NCBI GenBank assembly: GCA_016861165.1
Contig: BOKV01000031.1
Location: 1-38,867, forward strand
Origin: Alphaproteobacteria bacterium
Lineage (GTDB): Bacteria > Pseudomonadota > Alphaproteobacteria > Rhizobiales > Rhizobiaceae
Length of the DNA: 38,867 nucleotides
Direction: 5' to 3'
A program made the translations under genes and the position numbers. The notes under the pieces were generated by a model that was not told the DNA's origin, ran no database searches, and saw only the letters and a list, made by a program, of their open reading frames with translations. Below, in pieces: positions 16,676-24,429 of this stretch; the stretch's first letter is position 1; every line of letters starts with the position of its first letter.

Positions 16676-16885
16676 GGCGCGTCGCTCCGGCATGGAGTGC
16701 GCAGGCTGACGCCGCGGGTGGCGGCGTGAACTGAATCTTTTCCGGTTGCGGCGCTGGTGGCCGTGCAACCGCTTGATATCCCGGCGGAAAGGGCAAGCGC
16801 ACCGGCCGCGCCCGATTCGCACTTGTCCCCGTTGCCCCATCCTGCTCAAAATAGGAAAATATTCCGCAGGCAGGATGGTCGATCG

Positions 16886-17344
16886 ATGGATGGCGCCCCG
16901 TTACCAACTTCCACCGAAATCCGCCCGGCCGCGTGCCCGGCCCGGGCTTCGTGTGCTGGCCCGGCCGCTGACCGGCGCCCGCCGGCCCGCCCCGCCGAAA
17001 TCGCCACCCGATTCGTCGTGCGCCTTGTCGCCTGCGCGACGCAGGCCGACGAGGCCGCGATCCTCGGGCTGAGCCGCGGCACCGCCAACGTGGCCCGGGC
17101 CCGCCACATCGCCATGTATCTGCTGCACACCTCGCTCTCCATCCCCTATGGCGATGTCGGCGCCCGCTTCTCGCGCGATCGCACCACCGTCTCGCATGCC
17201 TGCCGCATCGTCGAGGACCTGCGTGACGATCCGGCGCTGGACGCCTTCATTGCCCGCCTCGAGGAGATGGTCGAGCTGGCCGGCTCGATGGCGTCGGCGC
17301 GATGGCGCCTGCCGGGTGGTCCGGGTCGGGGAGGCGACGCATGA
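16886..17344 (+). CDS. DnaA domain IV-like helix-turn-helix protein
   Basis: A 152-residue protein whose C-terminal half resembles the DNA-binding domain IV of the replication initiator DnaA: ARHIAMYLLHTSLSIPYGDV (residues 72-91), then RFSRDRTTVSHACRIVEDLR (94-113). It lacks the DnaA ATPase domain, so it should bind DNA without initiating replication itself. The DnaA signature DHTTVxHA appears here as DRTTVSHA, with Arg99 in place of the base-contacting His. The first 40 residues are Pro/Ala-rich and probably disordered. The start at 16886 is tentative; the frame is open further upstream. Its TGA overlaps the ATG of the DUF6456 gene, so the two are probably co-translated and may work together. 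Confidence 0.8.
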   Translation: MDGAPLPTSTEIRPAACPARASCAGPAADRRPPARPAEIATRFVVRLVACATQADEAAILGLSRGTANVARARHIAMYLLHTSLSIPYGDVGARFSRDRTTVSHACRIVEDLRDDPALDAFIARLEEMVELAGSMASARWRLPGGPGRGGDA

Positions 17345-18120
17345 AGCCGGCAGGGGAGGGACCGCTCGTGCGGCTCTTGCGGCTGCTGGAACTGGCCGGC
17401 GGCCGCGCCCGCTGCGGCCGTCGCGAGGGCGGCAGGATCGTGCTGTCGCGCTCCGGTCGCGACCACCATTTCGCCGCCGAACTGCTGGCGGCCTGCCGGC
17501 GCGAGGACCTCGTTGCCGTGAACGGCGATGAATTGCGCCTGACCTCGGCCGGCCTCGCCCGCCTGCGGCGCATGCAGTTTCCCGAGGCTGCCTTCCTTGG
17601 CCAGCAGGCGTCGCTGTCAAGGCATGAGGCGACGGCCGGCACTGTCCTCGTCAACCAGGCCGAATCGCCGCTGTCGCGCCTGCGCCAGCGCAGGGATCGC
17701 GAAGGACGGCCCTACCTGTCGGCGGCCCAGTATGCGGCGGGCGAGCGGCTGCGCGCCGATTTCGAGCGAGGCCGGCTGCAGCCGCGCGTCTCGGCTTCAT
17801 GGGACCGGCCGCTTGCCACCGGCGGCCGGCCGGTTGCCGCCGATCTCTCCGATTTCGCCATCGACGCGCGCCGCCGGGTCGAGGCGGCGCTTGGCTGTCT
17901 CGATCCGGAGCTGGCCGATCTCGCCCTTGATGTCTGCTGTTTCCTCAAGGGGTTCGAGCAGGTCGAGCGCGAGCGCCGCTGGCCGCCGCGCTCGGCCAAG
18001 CTGATGCTGCGCACCGCGCTGTCGGTGCTGAGCCGCCATTACGGGCTGGAGGGGCAGGCCGCGGCCCGGCGCCGGGCGCTGGTGCACTGGGGCAGCGACG
18101 ACTACCGGCCGGCGCTGTGA
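17341..18120 (+). CDS. DUF6456 domain-containing protein
   Basis: A 259-residue soluble protein conserved in Hyphomicrobiales but without known biochemistry. The N-terminal 80 residues look like a winged-helix fold (LLRLLELAGGRARCGRREGG to LRLTSAGLARLRRM). A linker with VNQAESPLSRLRQRRDREGR (about residues 103-122) follows; its ESPLxRLxxRxDxxG pattern is the family signature. The C-terminal half is helical (LADLALDVCCFLKGFEQVER, then SAKLMLRTALSVLSRHYGL). Translation is coupled to the DnaA-like gene through an ATGA overlap, suggesting a two-component DNA-binding unit. Its 3' end overlaps the convergent sufE gene by 19 bp. Confidence 0.82.
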   Translation: MKPAGEGPLVRLLRLLELAGGRARCGRREGGRIVLSRSGRDHHFAAELLAACRREDLVAVNGDELRLTSAGLARLRRMQFPEAAFLGQQASLSRHEATAGTVLVNQAESPLSRLRQRRDREGRPYLSAAQYAAGERLRADFERGRLQPRVSASWDRPLATGGRPVAADLSDFAIDARRRVEAALGCLDPELADLALDVCCFLKGFEQVERERRWPPRSAKLMLRTALSVLSRHYGLEGQAAARRRALVHWGSDDYRPAL

Positions 18121-18551
18121 GCGGGCTGGCCGGCGGCGGCCGCCGCCTCGGCCTTGATGCGGGCGACCACGGCGCGCAGGCCGTTGGAGCGCTGCGGCGT
18201 GATGTGCTCGGTGAGCCGCAGCCGGCCGAAGACATCGGCCTCGTCGGTGGCGACGATCTGCGATGCGCGCCGGCCGGAAAAAAGCGCCAGCGTCACGGCG
18301 ATCAGGCCGCGCACGATATGGGCGTCCGAATCGCCGCGGAAGGTGAGCACCGGATCGGGACCGCCTGACGATTCGCACACCAGCCAGACCTGGCTGACGC
18401 AGCCCTGGACCTTGCTCTGCGGCGTCTTCTCCGACGGCGCCAGCGGCTCCAGCCCGCTGCCGAGCTCGATCAGGTAGCGGTAGCGGTCGTCCCAGTCGTC
18501 GAGGAGTTCGAAGTCCTCGAGGATCGCCTTGATGTCGAAGGGTGCGTTCAT
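18102..18551 (-). CDS. sufE: SufE family Fe-S cluster assembly sulfur acceptor
   Basis: A 149-residue cytosolic protein. SufE accepts persulfide sulfur from the cysteine desulfurase SufS and passes it to the SufBCD scaffold. The acceptor is Cys51 in SKVQGCVSQVWL; IKAILEDFELLDDWDDRYRY is the typical N-terminal helix and LTEHITPQRSNGLRAVVARI the conserved C-terminal region. It is not next to other suf genes, as is common in rhizobia. The ATG at 18551 directly abuts a perfect inverted repeat (18553-18573). The Ala-rich C-terminal tail overlaps the 3' end of the convergent DUF6456 gene. Confidence 0.93.
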   Translation of the reverse strand: MNAPFDIKAILEDFELLDDWDDRYRYLIELGSGLEPLAPSEKTPQSKVQGCVSQVWLVCESSGGPDPVLTFRGDSDAHIVRGLIAVTLALFSGRRASQIVATDEADVFGRLRLTEHITPQRSNGLRAVVARIKAEAAAAAGQPAHSAGR

Positions 18552-18552
18552 G

Positions 18553-18573
18553 GTCCCGTGCTCGTCACGGGAC
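18553..18573 (-). promoter_or_regulatory. Perfect inverted repeat in the sufE leader
   Basis: GTCCCGTG (18553-18560), a 5-nt spacer, and CACGGGAC (18566-18573). The repeat ends 1 bp before the sufE ATG, and a TATATA (18576-18581) lies just upstream on the sufE strand as a possible -10 box. The only GGGA that could act as ribosome binding site is inside the arm nearest the ATG, so the repeat may be an operator or an mRNA hairpin that hides it. Confidence 0.55.
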
Positions 18574-18629
18574 TCTATATAGGAGCCGCGCGCCCGCCGG
18601 AAGCCGGCCTGACCGCGTTCAGCCGGCCT

Positions 18630-18953
18630 TCAGTCGATCGCGCCGGTATGAACGGGATCGTCGGCGATCGCCGCTGTTTCGGTTGCCGGCGATGCATCGT
18701 CGGCGAGATAGGAGGCGACATAGGCAAGGCCCGTGCGCGCCTTGGCGCCGAACTGGGCGAACACCTCGCGGCCGGTGGCGCAGGCCTCGCCATTGCGCTC
18801 GCAGAAGCCGGCGACATCGCGCACGAAGGCCTGCGCGGCGGCGAGCGTCTCCATGGTCGAGACCGGTCGCTGCCCCTCATCGAGATCGGCCGGGTTGACC
18901 GGAATCAGCGCGACGATGATCGAGAGCCAGAATGCCGTGCGGATCAGGAACAT
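18630..18953 (-). CDS. DUF5330 domain-containing protein
   Basis: A 107-residue small protein typical of Hyphomicrobiales with no known activity. It begins MFLIRTAFWLSIIVALIPVN, a single hydrophobic segment that is either a signal or an anchor, followed by a helical part TLAAAQAFVRDVAGFCERNG that contains a conserved CxRNxxxC-type Cys pair (CERNGEAC), and the segment AQFGAKARTGLAYVASYLAD. GGGGAAG lies just before the ATG at 18953, which decides the start over the longer frame. Orientation matches sufE, 78 bp away, so co-transcription is possible. Confidence 0.8.
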   Translation of the reverse strand: MFLIRTAFWLSIIVALIPVNPADLDEGQRPVSTMETLAAAQAFVRDVAGFCERNGEACATGREVFAQFGAKARTGLAYVASYLADDASPATETAAIADDPVHTGAID

Positions 18954-19082
18954 TGCTTCCCCTGTCTTTTTCTTGTCCCGTGGCGCTGGTCTAGCATGCA
19001 AAGATTAAGCCGCGTTTGGGCCGATGGTCGGCAGTTGAATAAAACTGTAGCGATCGCGCCGCATCCGATGCGGGCGCTGTTC

Positions 19083-19101
19083 CTAACCGTGCATTTACCA
19101 T
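19083..19101 (+). promoter_or_regulatory. CtrA-like box 1 upstream of the histidine kinase gene
   Basis: CTAA-N7-TTTACCAT resembles the alphaproteobacterial CtrA site TTAA-N7-TTAACCAT with two mismatches. Together with 19166-19180 it suggests cell-cycle-linked control; binding is inferred. Confidence 0.35.
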
Positions 19102-19165
19102 AGCCCGACTTTGACGGGCCGCGGCCGGCCGGCGGGGCAGGCGCCGGGCCGCGGCCGCGGTCGCC

Positions 19166-19180
19166 TTAGCGTTGTATTAA
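19166..19180 (+). promoter_or_regulatory. CtrA-like box 2 upstream of the histidine kinase gene
   Basis: TTAG-N7-TTAA, one mismatch from TTAA-N7-TTAA, about 110 bp before the chosen kinase start. Nothing else was recognised in the 18954-19289 gap. Confidence 0.4.
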
Positions 19181-19289
19181 AGCGGCTGTGGGAGCGTTCC
19201 GGCAACGAACGGGCGGCGGCAGGCGCATGAAGCGCCGAAGCCTCCGCCAAGGGGCACGCGCCGCGGCTGGCCGGGCGGGCAGGAAGACG

Positions 19290-20528
19290 ATGATGGAACC
19301 CATAACAGGAGCGTCCGTGGGCGTCGGGGCCGGCACCGACCTGTCCGAGCTGGGGCCGGACTGCTATTCGCTCCATCGCGCCGACGGCCGCGCCCGCTAC
19401 GTCAACGCCAACGCCAACCGCCTGTTCGGCCGCGCCGGGCGCACCCTGCTCGACGGCGGCTTCGTGGCGATGATCGATGCCGGCGACCGCGCCGGCTTCC
19501 TCGACGCCCTGCGTGGCTGCCTCGATGGCCAGGCCGAGACGCGCGCCCGGTTCCACCTGGCCGGCGCCGCCGCGCCGGGCCGCTGGCGCTGGTTCGAGGT
19601 GACCTGCCGCAGCGCCGGCGGCCTCGCCGACGACGACGGCGTGCCGCTGGTGCTCGCCGTCACCCGCGACGTTTCCGAACGCTACGCCTTCGAACAGGAC
19701 CTTCGCCAGGCCCGCGAGAAGGCGGAGGAATTGAACCTGGCCAAGAGCCGTTTCCTCGCCAACATGAGCCACGAGCTGCGCACTCCGCTCAACGCCATTC
19801 TCGGCTTCTCCGAACTGCTGCAGGCCGAGATGCTGAAGCCTCTGCCGCCCGAGCGTCAGCGCGAATATGTCGGGCTGATCCACGGCTCGGCCAAGCACCT
19901 GCTCAACGTCCTCAACGACATCCTCGACATGTCGAAGATCGAGGCGGGCAAATACGAGATACTGGCCGAGCCGTTCAGTCTCGCCAACGCGCTCAATGCC
20001 TGCTGCGCGATGATGCGCGGCCAGGCCGAGACGCGCGGCATCGAACTCGTGGCCGGCGATTTTGCCGACCTGCCGGAGGTGGTCGCCGACGAGCGCGCGG
20101 TCAAGCAGATCGTCATCAACCTGCTGTCCAACGCGCTAAAATTCACCGATCGCGGCGGCCGCGTCGAGGTCACTGCCCGGCGGACGGCGCGCCATGTGCG
20201 CATCTGCGTGGCCGACAACGGCATAGGCATCTCGCCCGAGCACATGGACGGGCTCGGCCGGCCCTTCTACCAGGCCGACAGCAAGTACGACCGCAAGTAT
20301 GAGGGCACCGGCCTTGGCCTTTCGGTGGTGCGCGGACTGTGCGACCTGCATGGCGGCAAGGTCGAGTTCGCCAGCCGCAAGGACGCCGGCACCACCGTCA
20401 CTGTGACACTGCCGATCACCAGCCGCCAGCCGCGGCCGGTGCCGGCCGGCGACGAGATCGAAATTGTCCGGCTCGCGCCGCCCGAGCGCCAGCAGGCGCC
20501 GTTCGCGATCGCGCGCCGGGCGGGATAG
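19290..20528 (+). CDS. PAS domain-containing sensor histidine kinase
   Basis: A 412-residue kinase with no transmembrane segment, so a cytosolic sensor. A PAS domain spans about residues 18-125 (SLHRADGRARYVNANANRLF, ending with TRDVSERYAFEQDLRQ). Next come the HisKA helix with SHELRTPLNAILGFSELL (phospho-acceptor His161) and the HATPase domain: N box NLLSNALKFT, G1 box DNGIGIS, F box region RPFYQ and G2 box GTGLGLSVV. It resembles the PleC/DivJ/PdhS branch of alphaproteobacterial kinases; that assignment is inference. The ATG at 19290 was chosen because AGGAAG lies directly upstream; an in-frame GTG at 19188 is possible. No partner response regulator gene is nearby. A peptidoglycan-binding protein gene follows after 14 bp. 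Confidence 0.92.
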   Translation: MMEPITGASVGVGAGTDLSELGPDCYSLHRADGRARYVNANANRLFGRAGRTLLDGGFVAMIDAGDRAGFLDALRGCLDGQAETRARFHLAGAAAPGRWRWFEVTCRSAGGLADDDGVPLVLAVTRDVSERYAFEQDLRQAREKAEELNLAKSRFLANMSHELRTPLNAILGFSELLQAEMLKPLPPERQREYVGLIHGSAKHLLNVLNDILDMSKIEAGKYEILAEPFSLANALNACCAMMRGQAETRGIELVAGDFADLPEVVADERAVKQIVINLLSNALKFTDRGGRVEVTARRTARHVRICVADNGIGISPEHMDGLGRPFYQADSKYDRKYEGTGLGLSVVRGLCDLHGGKVEFASRKDAGTTVTVTLPITSRQPRPVPAGDEIEIVRLAPPERQQAPFAIARRAG

Positions 20529-20542
20529 GGGACGGAACGCCG

Positions 20543-21334
20543 ATGATCAGGAACCTGGCAGGAGCGGTGCTGGCGACAATCCAGGACTATCCCTCGATCG
20601 CCGGCGGCATCTGCGCCTTCGCCGTCGCCTTCGCGCTGGTCGCCGGCAACGCCCTCTACGGCCAGCCGGGGGGCCATCCCGAGCCGCTGTGGGCGACCCG
20701 CGACCGGTTGACCACCCGCTCGGTGGCGCCTCCGCGCACACAGCTGCCCGTCCACCAGGTCCGCACCGAGACGATCCAGCCCACCCCGATTCCGGTGCCG
20801 AGCCACCGCCCGTCTGCGCCGGCCGTGTCAGCGCCCGTCCCCGACCCGGTGCGCGCCGTGCAGGACGGGCTCACCCGGCTTGGCTTCTATTCCGGCGAGA
20901 TCGACGGCCTCTACGGGCCGAAAACCCGCGCCGCCATCATCGCCTTCCAGAAATCGCGCGCGCTCGATCCTGATGGCGAGGTCACCGCCGGCCTCATCGC
21001 CGCCATCGCCGGGCGGGAGGCGCCGGCGGCTGAGGAGCGCCCCGCCGCCATCGCCGTGGCCGCGACGGAGCAGGATTCCGCCGCCCTTTCGCGATCCGCC
21101 GGACCGGCCGATGAACCGACCGTCGACGTCACCCGCGCCGCCAGGGTGGCGCGCATCCAGATCGGACTGATGAATTTCGGCGAACCCGACATCGCCGTCG
21201 ACGGCATGCTGGGGCCGCAGACGGTGGAGGCCATTCGCGCCTTCCAGCGCCGCTACGACCTGCCGGTCACCGGCGAGCCCGACGATGCGGTGATCGACAA
21301 GCTAGAGCAGATCGGCGCCCTGAAGAAGGGCTGA
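20543..21334 (+). CDS. Peptidoglycan-binding domain protein, membrane-anchored
   Basis: A 263-residue protein with one transmembrane segment (residues 20-40, IAGGICAFAVAFALVAGNAL), a Pro-rich periplasmic linker (about 60-95) and two PG_binding_1 repeats. Repeat 1 is VRAVQDGLTRLGFYSGEIDG then YGPKTRAAIIAFQ; repeat 2 is RIQIGLMNFGEPDIAVDGML then GPQTVEAIRAFQRRY. No catalytic domain is present, so a structural or sensing role at the cell wall is likely. AGGGGACGG precedes the ATG and the gene is 14 bp after the kinase gene, probably the same transcript, which may couple wall status and signalling (inference). Confidence 0.88.
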   Translation: MIRNLAGAVLATIQDYPSIAGGICAFAVAFALVAGNALYGQPGGHPEPLWATRDRLTTRSVAPPRTQLPVHQVRTETIQPTPIPVPSHRPSAPAVSAPVPDPVRAVQDGLTRLGFYSGEIDGLYGPKTRAAIIAFQKSRALDPDGEVTAGLIAAIAGREAPAAEERPAAIAVAATEQDSAALSRSAGPADEPTVDVTRAARVARIQIGLMNFGEPDIAVDGMLGPQTVEAIRAFQRRYDLPVTGEPDDAVIDKLEQIGALKKG

Positions 21335-21357
21335 GCGGGTCCGCCCGCCGAACCGCC

Positions 21358-21699
21358 ATGCGCGTGACCAGCGACATCTGGGTTTCCGCCCTGGTCCGCT
21401 CGGCCCAGGCCACCGGCGATTTCGCCACCATCCTGCGCCGCGGCGCCCGCGAGGCCGGCGCCATCTTCGTTGTCCACAGCCATCTCGACGGCCGCTACTC
21501 GGTCTATGCGCCGGCGCCGCAGAGCTTCTTCGACGCCGATGCCGCCGGCGAACGCCTGTTCGAGGAGGTCGCCGCGGCGATCGGCGAAGCGCAGGTGCGC
21601 GACTATCTCGACCGCCAGGTGGCATTCGACCCGGACTGCTGGATCGTCGAACTCGAAAGCCGGCAGCCGCCGGCCTTCGTCAGGATCGCCAGGCCGTAG
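21358..21699 (+). CDS. DUF1491 family protein
   Basis: A 113-residue soluble protein of a family restricted to alphaproteobacteria. It starts MRVTSDIWVSALVRSAQATG and shows the conserved RRGAREAGAIFVVHSHLDGR region and FDPDCWIVELESR near the end; no catalytic role is known. It lies 23 bp after the peptidoglycan-binding gene on the same strand, the usual arrangement in rhizobia, and converges with the DUF2336 gene 9 bp later. Confidence 0.88.
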   Translation: MRVTSDIWVSALVRSAQATGDFATILRRGAREAGAIFVVHSHLDGRYSVYAPAPQSFFDADAAGERLFEEVAAAIGEAQVRDYLDRQVAFDPDCWIVELESRQPPAFVRIARP

Positions 21700-21708
21700 C
21701 GGCCATCG

Positions 21709-22899
21709 TCAGCGGCGGACACCGGCCCGGCCGAAGGCGATGCCCGTCTCCGGCCGAGCCGCCGTCGCGGCCGGACGCCGGGCGGCGGGGGCAATGGCGA
21801 CCTCGCGCCGGCGCTCGGCGATTGCCCTCGAAAAGGCCTCGCCGCTGTCGGCCGCCACGCCCTCGCGCGACGCGGCTATGCCGGCGAGCATGGCAACGAA
21901 CTGGCGGCATTCCTGCGGATCGAGGCGGCGGAACACCCGCATGGCCTGCGCCAGCGCGTCGCCGCTCGCCCCGGCCTGCGGGCGAAGCAGCATGATCAGC
22001 TGGCCGGCCGAGATCGGGTCGATGCCGATCCCCTTCAGCAGCACCGCCAGCGACTCGATGCTGGTTTCCTCGATCAGATTGCTGACCGGCCGCGGCGCGC
22101 AGGCGGCGACGCCGGCGATACGCTCGGCCAGTTGCTGGCGGTCGCCCATTCGCGCGGCCGCGATCAGGTCCTGGGCAAGGTCGCCCTCGCCGCCGGTGGA
22201 CAGGCGGCGGTGGGTGGTCTGCTGGCGGCTTTCGGCCGATGCCGCCCGGCCGAGCCGGCCCCCTCTGGCGGCCAGCGCGACCACCGCTTCGCCGACCGCT
22301 CGCCGCTGCGACACGGGCGTACGGCCGGCCGACGCCGGAGCTGCCTCGTCCGGCTGCTCGATGAGCCGGGCCACCGACAGGTGGGCGGTCCGGACGTTGC
22401 GGGCCAGCAAGGCGGCGGCCGGCGGGCCGCCATTGGCGAGCAGGGCCTTGACGGCGGCCGGCGTCAGGTCGTCGCGCCGGCACAGCACCTGCAGGTGGTC
22501 GAAGGCGAGGCGCTCGGCCAGAAGGACGATGTCGGCTTCATTCAGCACCGGCGAGAACAGCAGGACCGGCGCGGCGACCTCCTTGTCGTCGAGCGCCAGA
22601 TAGAGGACGACCGGGCGCGGCACATAGGCGTTGGCGGCGAGCGCCACTGCGATGCGGCGCCTTTCGGCTTTGTCGCACCCGTCGATGAGCTGGTAGAAGA
22701 ACTCCTTGAACATCGTGATCTGGCGGGCGTCGGGGCGGGCGGTGTCGCCGAACTGGCGCGCCGCCTCGGCGAGCAGCTCGGCCTTGCGGGCGCGCGTGGC
22801 GGCGTTGATCTCGACGGTTTCGGCCAGCGACGGCCCGCTCGCGGCAATGGCGGGGGCATGCGGCTGCCGGGTCGGTTCCAAGCTGGCGGCGTGGTGCAT
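21709..22899 (-). CDS. DUF2336 domain-containing protein
   Basis: A 396-residue soluble, mostly alpha-helical protein. The N-terminal half has HEAT-like helical segments (AERRRIAVALAANAYVPRPV, VAAPVLLFSPVLNEADIVLL and DHLQVLCRRDDLTPAAVKAL), the DUF2336 core. The C-terminal half is a second helical domain ending in a basic tail. Members are found in alphaproteobacteria, some near chemotaxis or cell-cycle genes; function is unknown. A CtrA-like box lies in the divergent region upstream, about 60 bp from its ATG, which supports a cell-cycle or motility link (inference). Confidence 0.85.
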   Translation of the reverse strand: MHHAASLEPTRQPHAPAIAASGPSLAETVEINAATRARKAELLAEAARQFGDTARPDARQITMFKEFFYQLIDGCDKAERRRIAVALAANAYVPRPVVLYLALDDKEVAAPVLLFSPVLNEADIVLLAERLAFDHLQVLCRRDDLTPAAVKALLANGGPPAAALLARNVRTAHLSVARLIEQPDEAAPASAGRTPVSQRRAVGEAVVALAARGGRLGRAASAESRQQTTHRRLSTGGEGDLAQDLIAAARMGDRQQLAERIAGVAACAPRPVSNLIEETSIESLAVLLKGIGIDPISAGQLIMLLRPQAGASGDALAQAMRVFRRLDPQECRQFVAMLAGIAASREGVAADSGEAFSRAIAERRREVAIAPAARRPAATAARPETGIAFGRAGVRR

Positions 22900-22957
22900 C
22901 GGCGGACCTGTCTGGCGGCGCGGACGCGCCGAACGTCGCGATGATGACCGCCAATGA

Positions 22958-22976
22958 TTTACGAAGCGTTAACCAT
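22958..22976. promoter_or_regulatory. CtrA-like box in the DUF2336 divergent region
   Basis: TTTA-N7-TTAACCAT: one mismatch to TTAA-N7-TTAA, with a perfect TTAACCAT half-site, the form most often described in Rhizobiales. It lies between the DUF2336 gene (minus) and the 65-residue gene (plus) and could serve either. Confidence 0.55.
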
Positions 22977-23043
22977 AAATCGCGTCTATTCGCCGTGTTC
23001 GCGGCGTGAATCGGCGTCGGCCGCGGCCGGCCCGGAGGTTGAG

Positions 23044-23241
23044 ATGTCGAACATACTGTCCTTTCCGACCGACCGGATACGCCCGGCACCCGCGGCGGCC
23101 GGCGCCGCGCTGCCGGCGCCCGCCTGGCAACCGGCGACCCGTGGCGAGATACTGCTGTTCACCGGGGTGCGCTACATGCGCCACCCATTGACCGAGCGGC
23201 AGGCCGACAAGCCGCCGTCGAGCGGCGGGCGCGGCCGCTGA
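23044..23241 (+). CDS. Small conserved-type hypothetical protein
   Basis: A 65-residue protein of unknown function. It begins MSNILSFPTDRIRPAPA, a start common to small regulatory-looking proteins in rhizobia, and has a central GEILLFTGVRYMRHPL segment before a basic C-terminus. GGAGGT (23034-23039) at ideal spacing supports translation from 23044. No membrane segment. It is convergent with the DUF1254 gene and divergent from DUF2336, sharing its upstream region with the CtrA-like box. Confidence 0.68.
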   Translation: MSNILSFPTDRIRPAPAAAGAALPAPAWQPATRGEILLFTGVRYMRHPLTERQADKPPSSGGRGR

Positions 23242-23248
23242 GCCTTCC

Positions 23249-23827
23249 TCACTGCGTCACCTGCTCGGGTGGCGCCTCGCCCGGCACGTAGGGACGGCAA
23301 TGGACCTGGCGCAGGAACTGCGCCGACTTCTCCGCCCAGCTTTCGTCGGGGCTCAGCACGCGCAGCACCACGAACCCGGCGCGCACGTCGGCCTCCACCA
23401 CGATCGCCGATTCGGCCTCCTGCGGCTGGGCCTCGCGCAGCCGCAGGATCTGCACGGGATCGAGCAGGATCAGGTCGAGCCGGTTGTCGATGGCGGTGCG
23501 GCTGTTGAGGCTGTAAATGATGGTGCCGTTGTCGTCGAGAATGCTCGCCGACCAGAACGAATCGATCTTCGGCCCCTGCATGTGCAGGCCGACCTGGCTC
23601 AGCTCGTAGCGGCAGATGCCGTAGCTGAAGAACGGGTCGACATCCGACAGCGCCGTGTCGCCGGCGGCGGCGTCGATCTGGCGGAAGGCGAAGGGGTCGG
23701 TCTGGCGCGAGATGACGGCATAGGCGTCGCGCGTGCCATAGGCCGGCACCAGCAGCACGACGCAGATGTGGACGATCCCCGCCAGCACCAGCGCGCACAG
23801 GACATAATAGGCGATGCGCCAGTTCAC
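23249..23827 (-). CDS. DUF1254-like membrane-anchored protein
   Basis: A 192-residue protein with one N-terminal transmembrane segment (IAYYVLCALVLAGIVHICVV) and a periplasmic domain with beta character (GPKIDSFWSASILDDNGTII, then DLILLDPVQILRL). It uses a GTG start (23827) that overlaps the stop of the DUF1214 gene (GTGA), so the two are co-translated. DUF1254 and DUF1214 domains occur together, often fused, in other bacteria, which supports a joint function. The reaction is unknown. Confidence 0.78.
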   Translation of the reverse strand: MNWRIAYYVLCALVLAGIVHICVVLLVPAYGTRDAYAVISRQTDPFAFRQIDAAAGDTALSDVDPFFSYGICRYELSQVGLHMQGPKIDSFWSASILDDNGTIIYSLNSRTAIDNRLDLILLDPVQILRLREAQPQEAESAIVVEADVRAGFVVLRVLSPDESWAEKSAQFLRQVHCRPYVPGEAPPEQVTQ

Positions 23828-24405
23828 GGCAGGCAGTCCCCGCGGCGGATCGACGGCATGCGCGGGTTGATCAGGCTCGATCCGCCGGTCACCGGTGTGT
23901 CGTAGAGCCGCAGCGTCAGCCGCAACGGCCCGCCGCTCGCCAGCGCCAGCCAGTTGCCGGGGCGCGGATGGCGCGACACCGAGATGCGGAACGAGCCGTC
24001 GGGATAGCGCAGCGCCGCCCCCGACCACAGCGCCGCGACGCCGCCCTGGGCCGGCTGCGCCGGCCTGCCGTCGGCGCCGTAGGCAACCAGCGTCCACAGT
24101 CGCGCCGCCGGCGTCGCCCCCTCGATCTCGTAGTCGCAGCGCATGGTCAGTTCGCGCCCGTCGCTGTCGGTCACCGCGTTGAAGGCCAATCCCTCGCTGG
24201 CGCCGAGCGGCACGGAGCCCTCGATCACCGACTTGGCGATGGTGTAGGGGTCGATCTCGCCGGCACCGGCGAAGGGAATGGCCGTCCACGGGCCGATGGT
24301 GATGGCGCCGAAGCCCTGCGAGCGGGCGATCGTGTACCAGGCGCTGGCGCCGCCGAGCGCCAGCCCGGCGGCGGCAATGAGGAGGGCGACGATCAGCGCG
24401 CGCAA
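23824..24405 (-). CDS. DUF1214 domain-containing protein
   Basis: A 193-residue exported or membrane-anchored protein. Residues 5-25 are hydrophobic (IVALLIAAAGLALGGASAWY). The DUF1214 fold follows, with DYEIEGATPAARLWTLVAYG, SFRISVSRHPRPGNWLALAS and the C-terminal RLTLRLYDTPV motif. It is first of a coupled pair with the DUF1254-like gene and lies 24 bp downstream of the penicillin-binding protein gene on the same strand, so all three may be transcribed together. Function is unknown; an envelope role is suggested only by location. Confidence 0.85.
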   Translation of the reverse strand: MRALIVALLIAAAGLALGGASAWYTIARSQGFGAITIGPWTAIPFAGAGEIDPYTIAKSVIEGSVPLGASEGLAFNAVTDSDGRELTMRCDYEIEGATPAARLWTLVAYGADGRPAQPAQGGVAALWSGAALRYPDGSFRISVSRHPRPGNWLALASGGPLRLTLRLYDTPVTGGSSLINPRMPSIRRGDCLP

Positions 24406-24429
24406 GGCCGGCTACCCAGCGGGCCCCTG

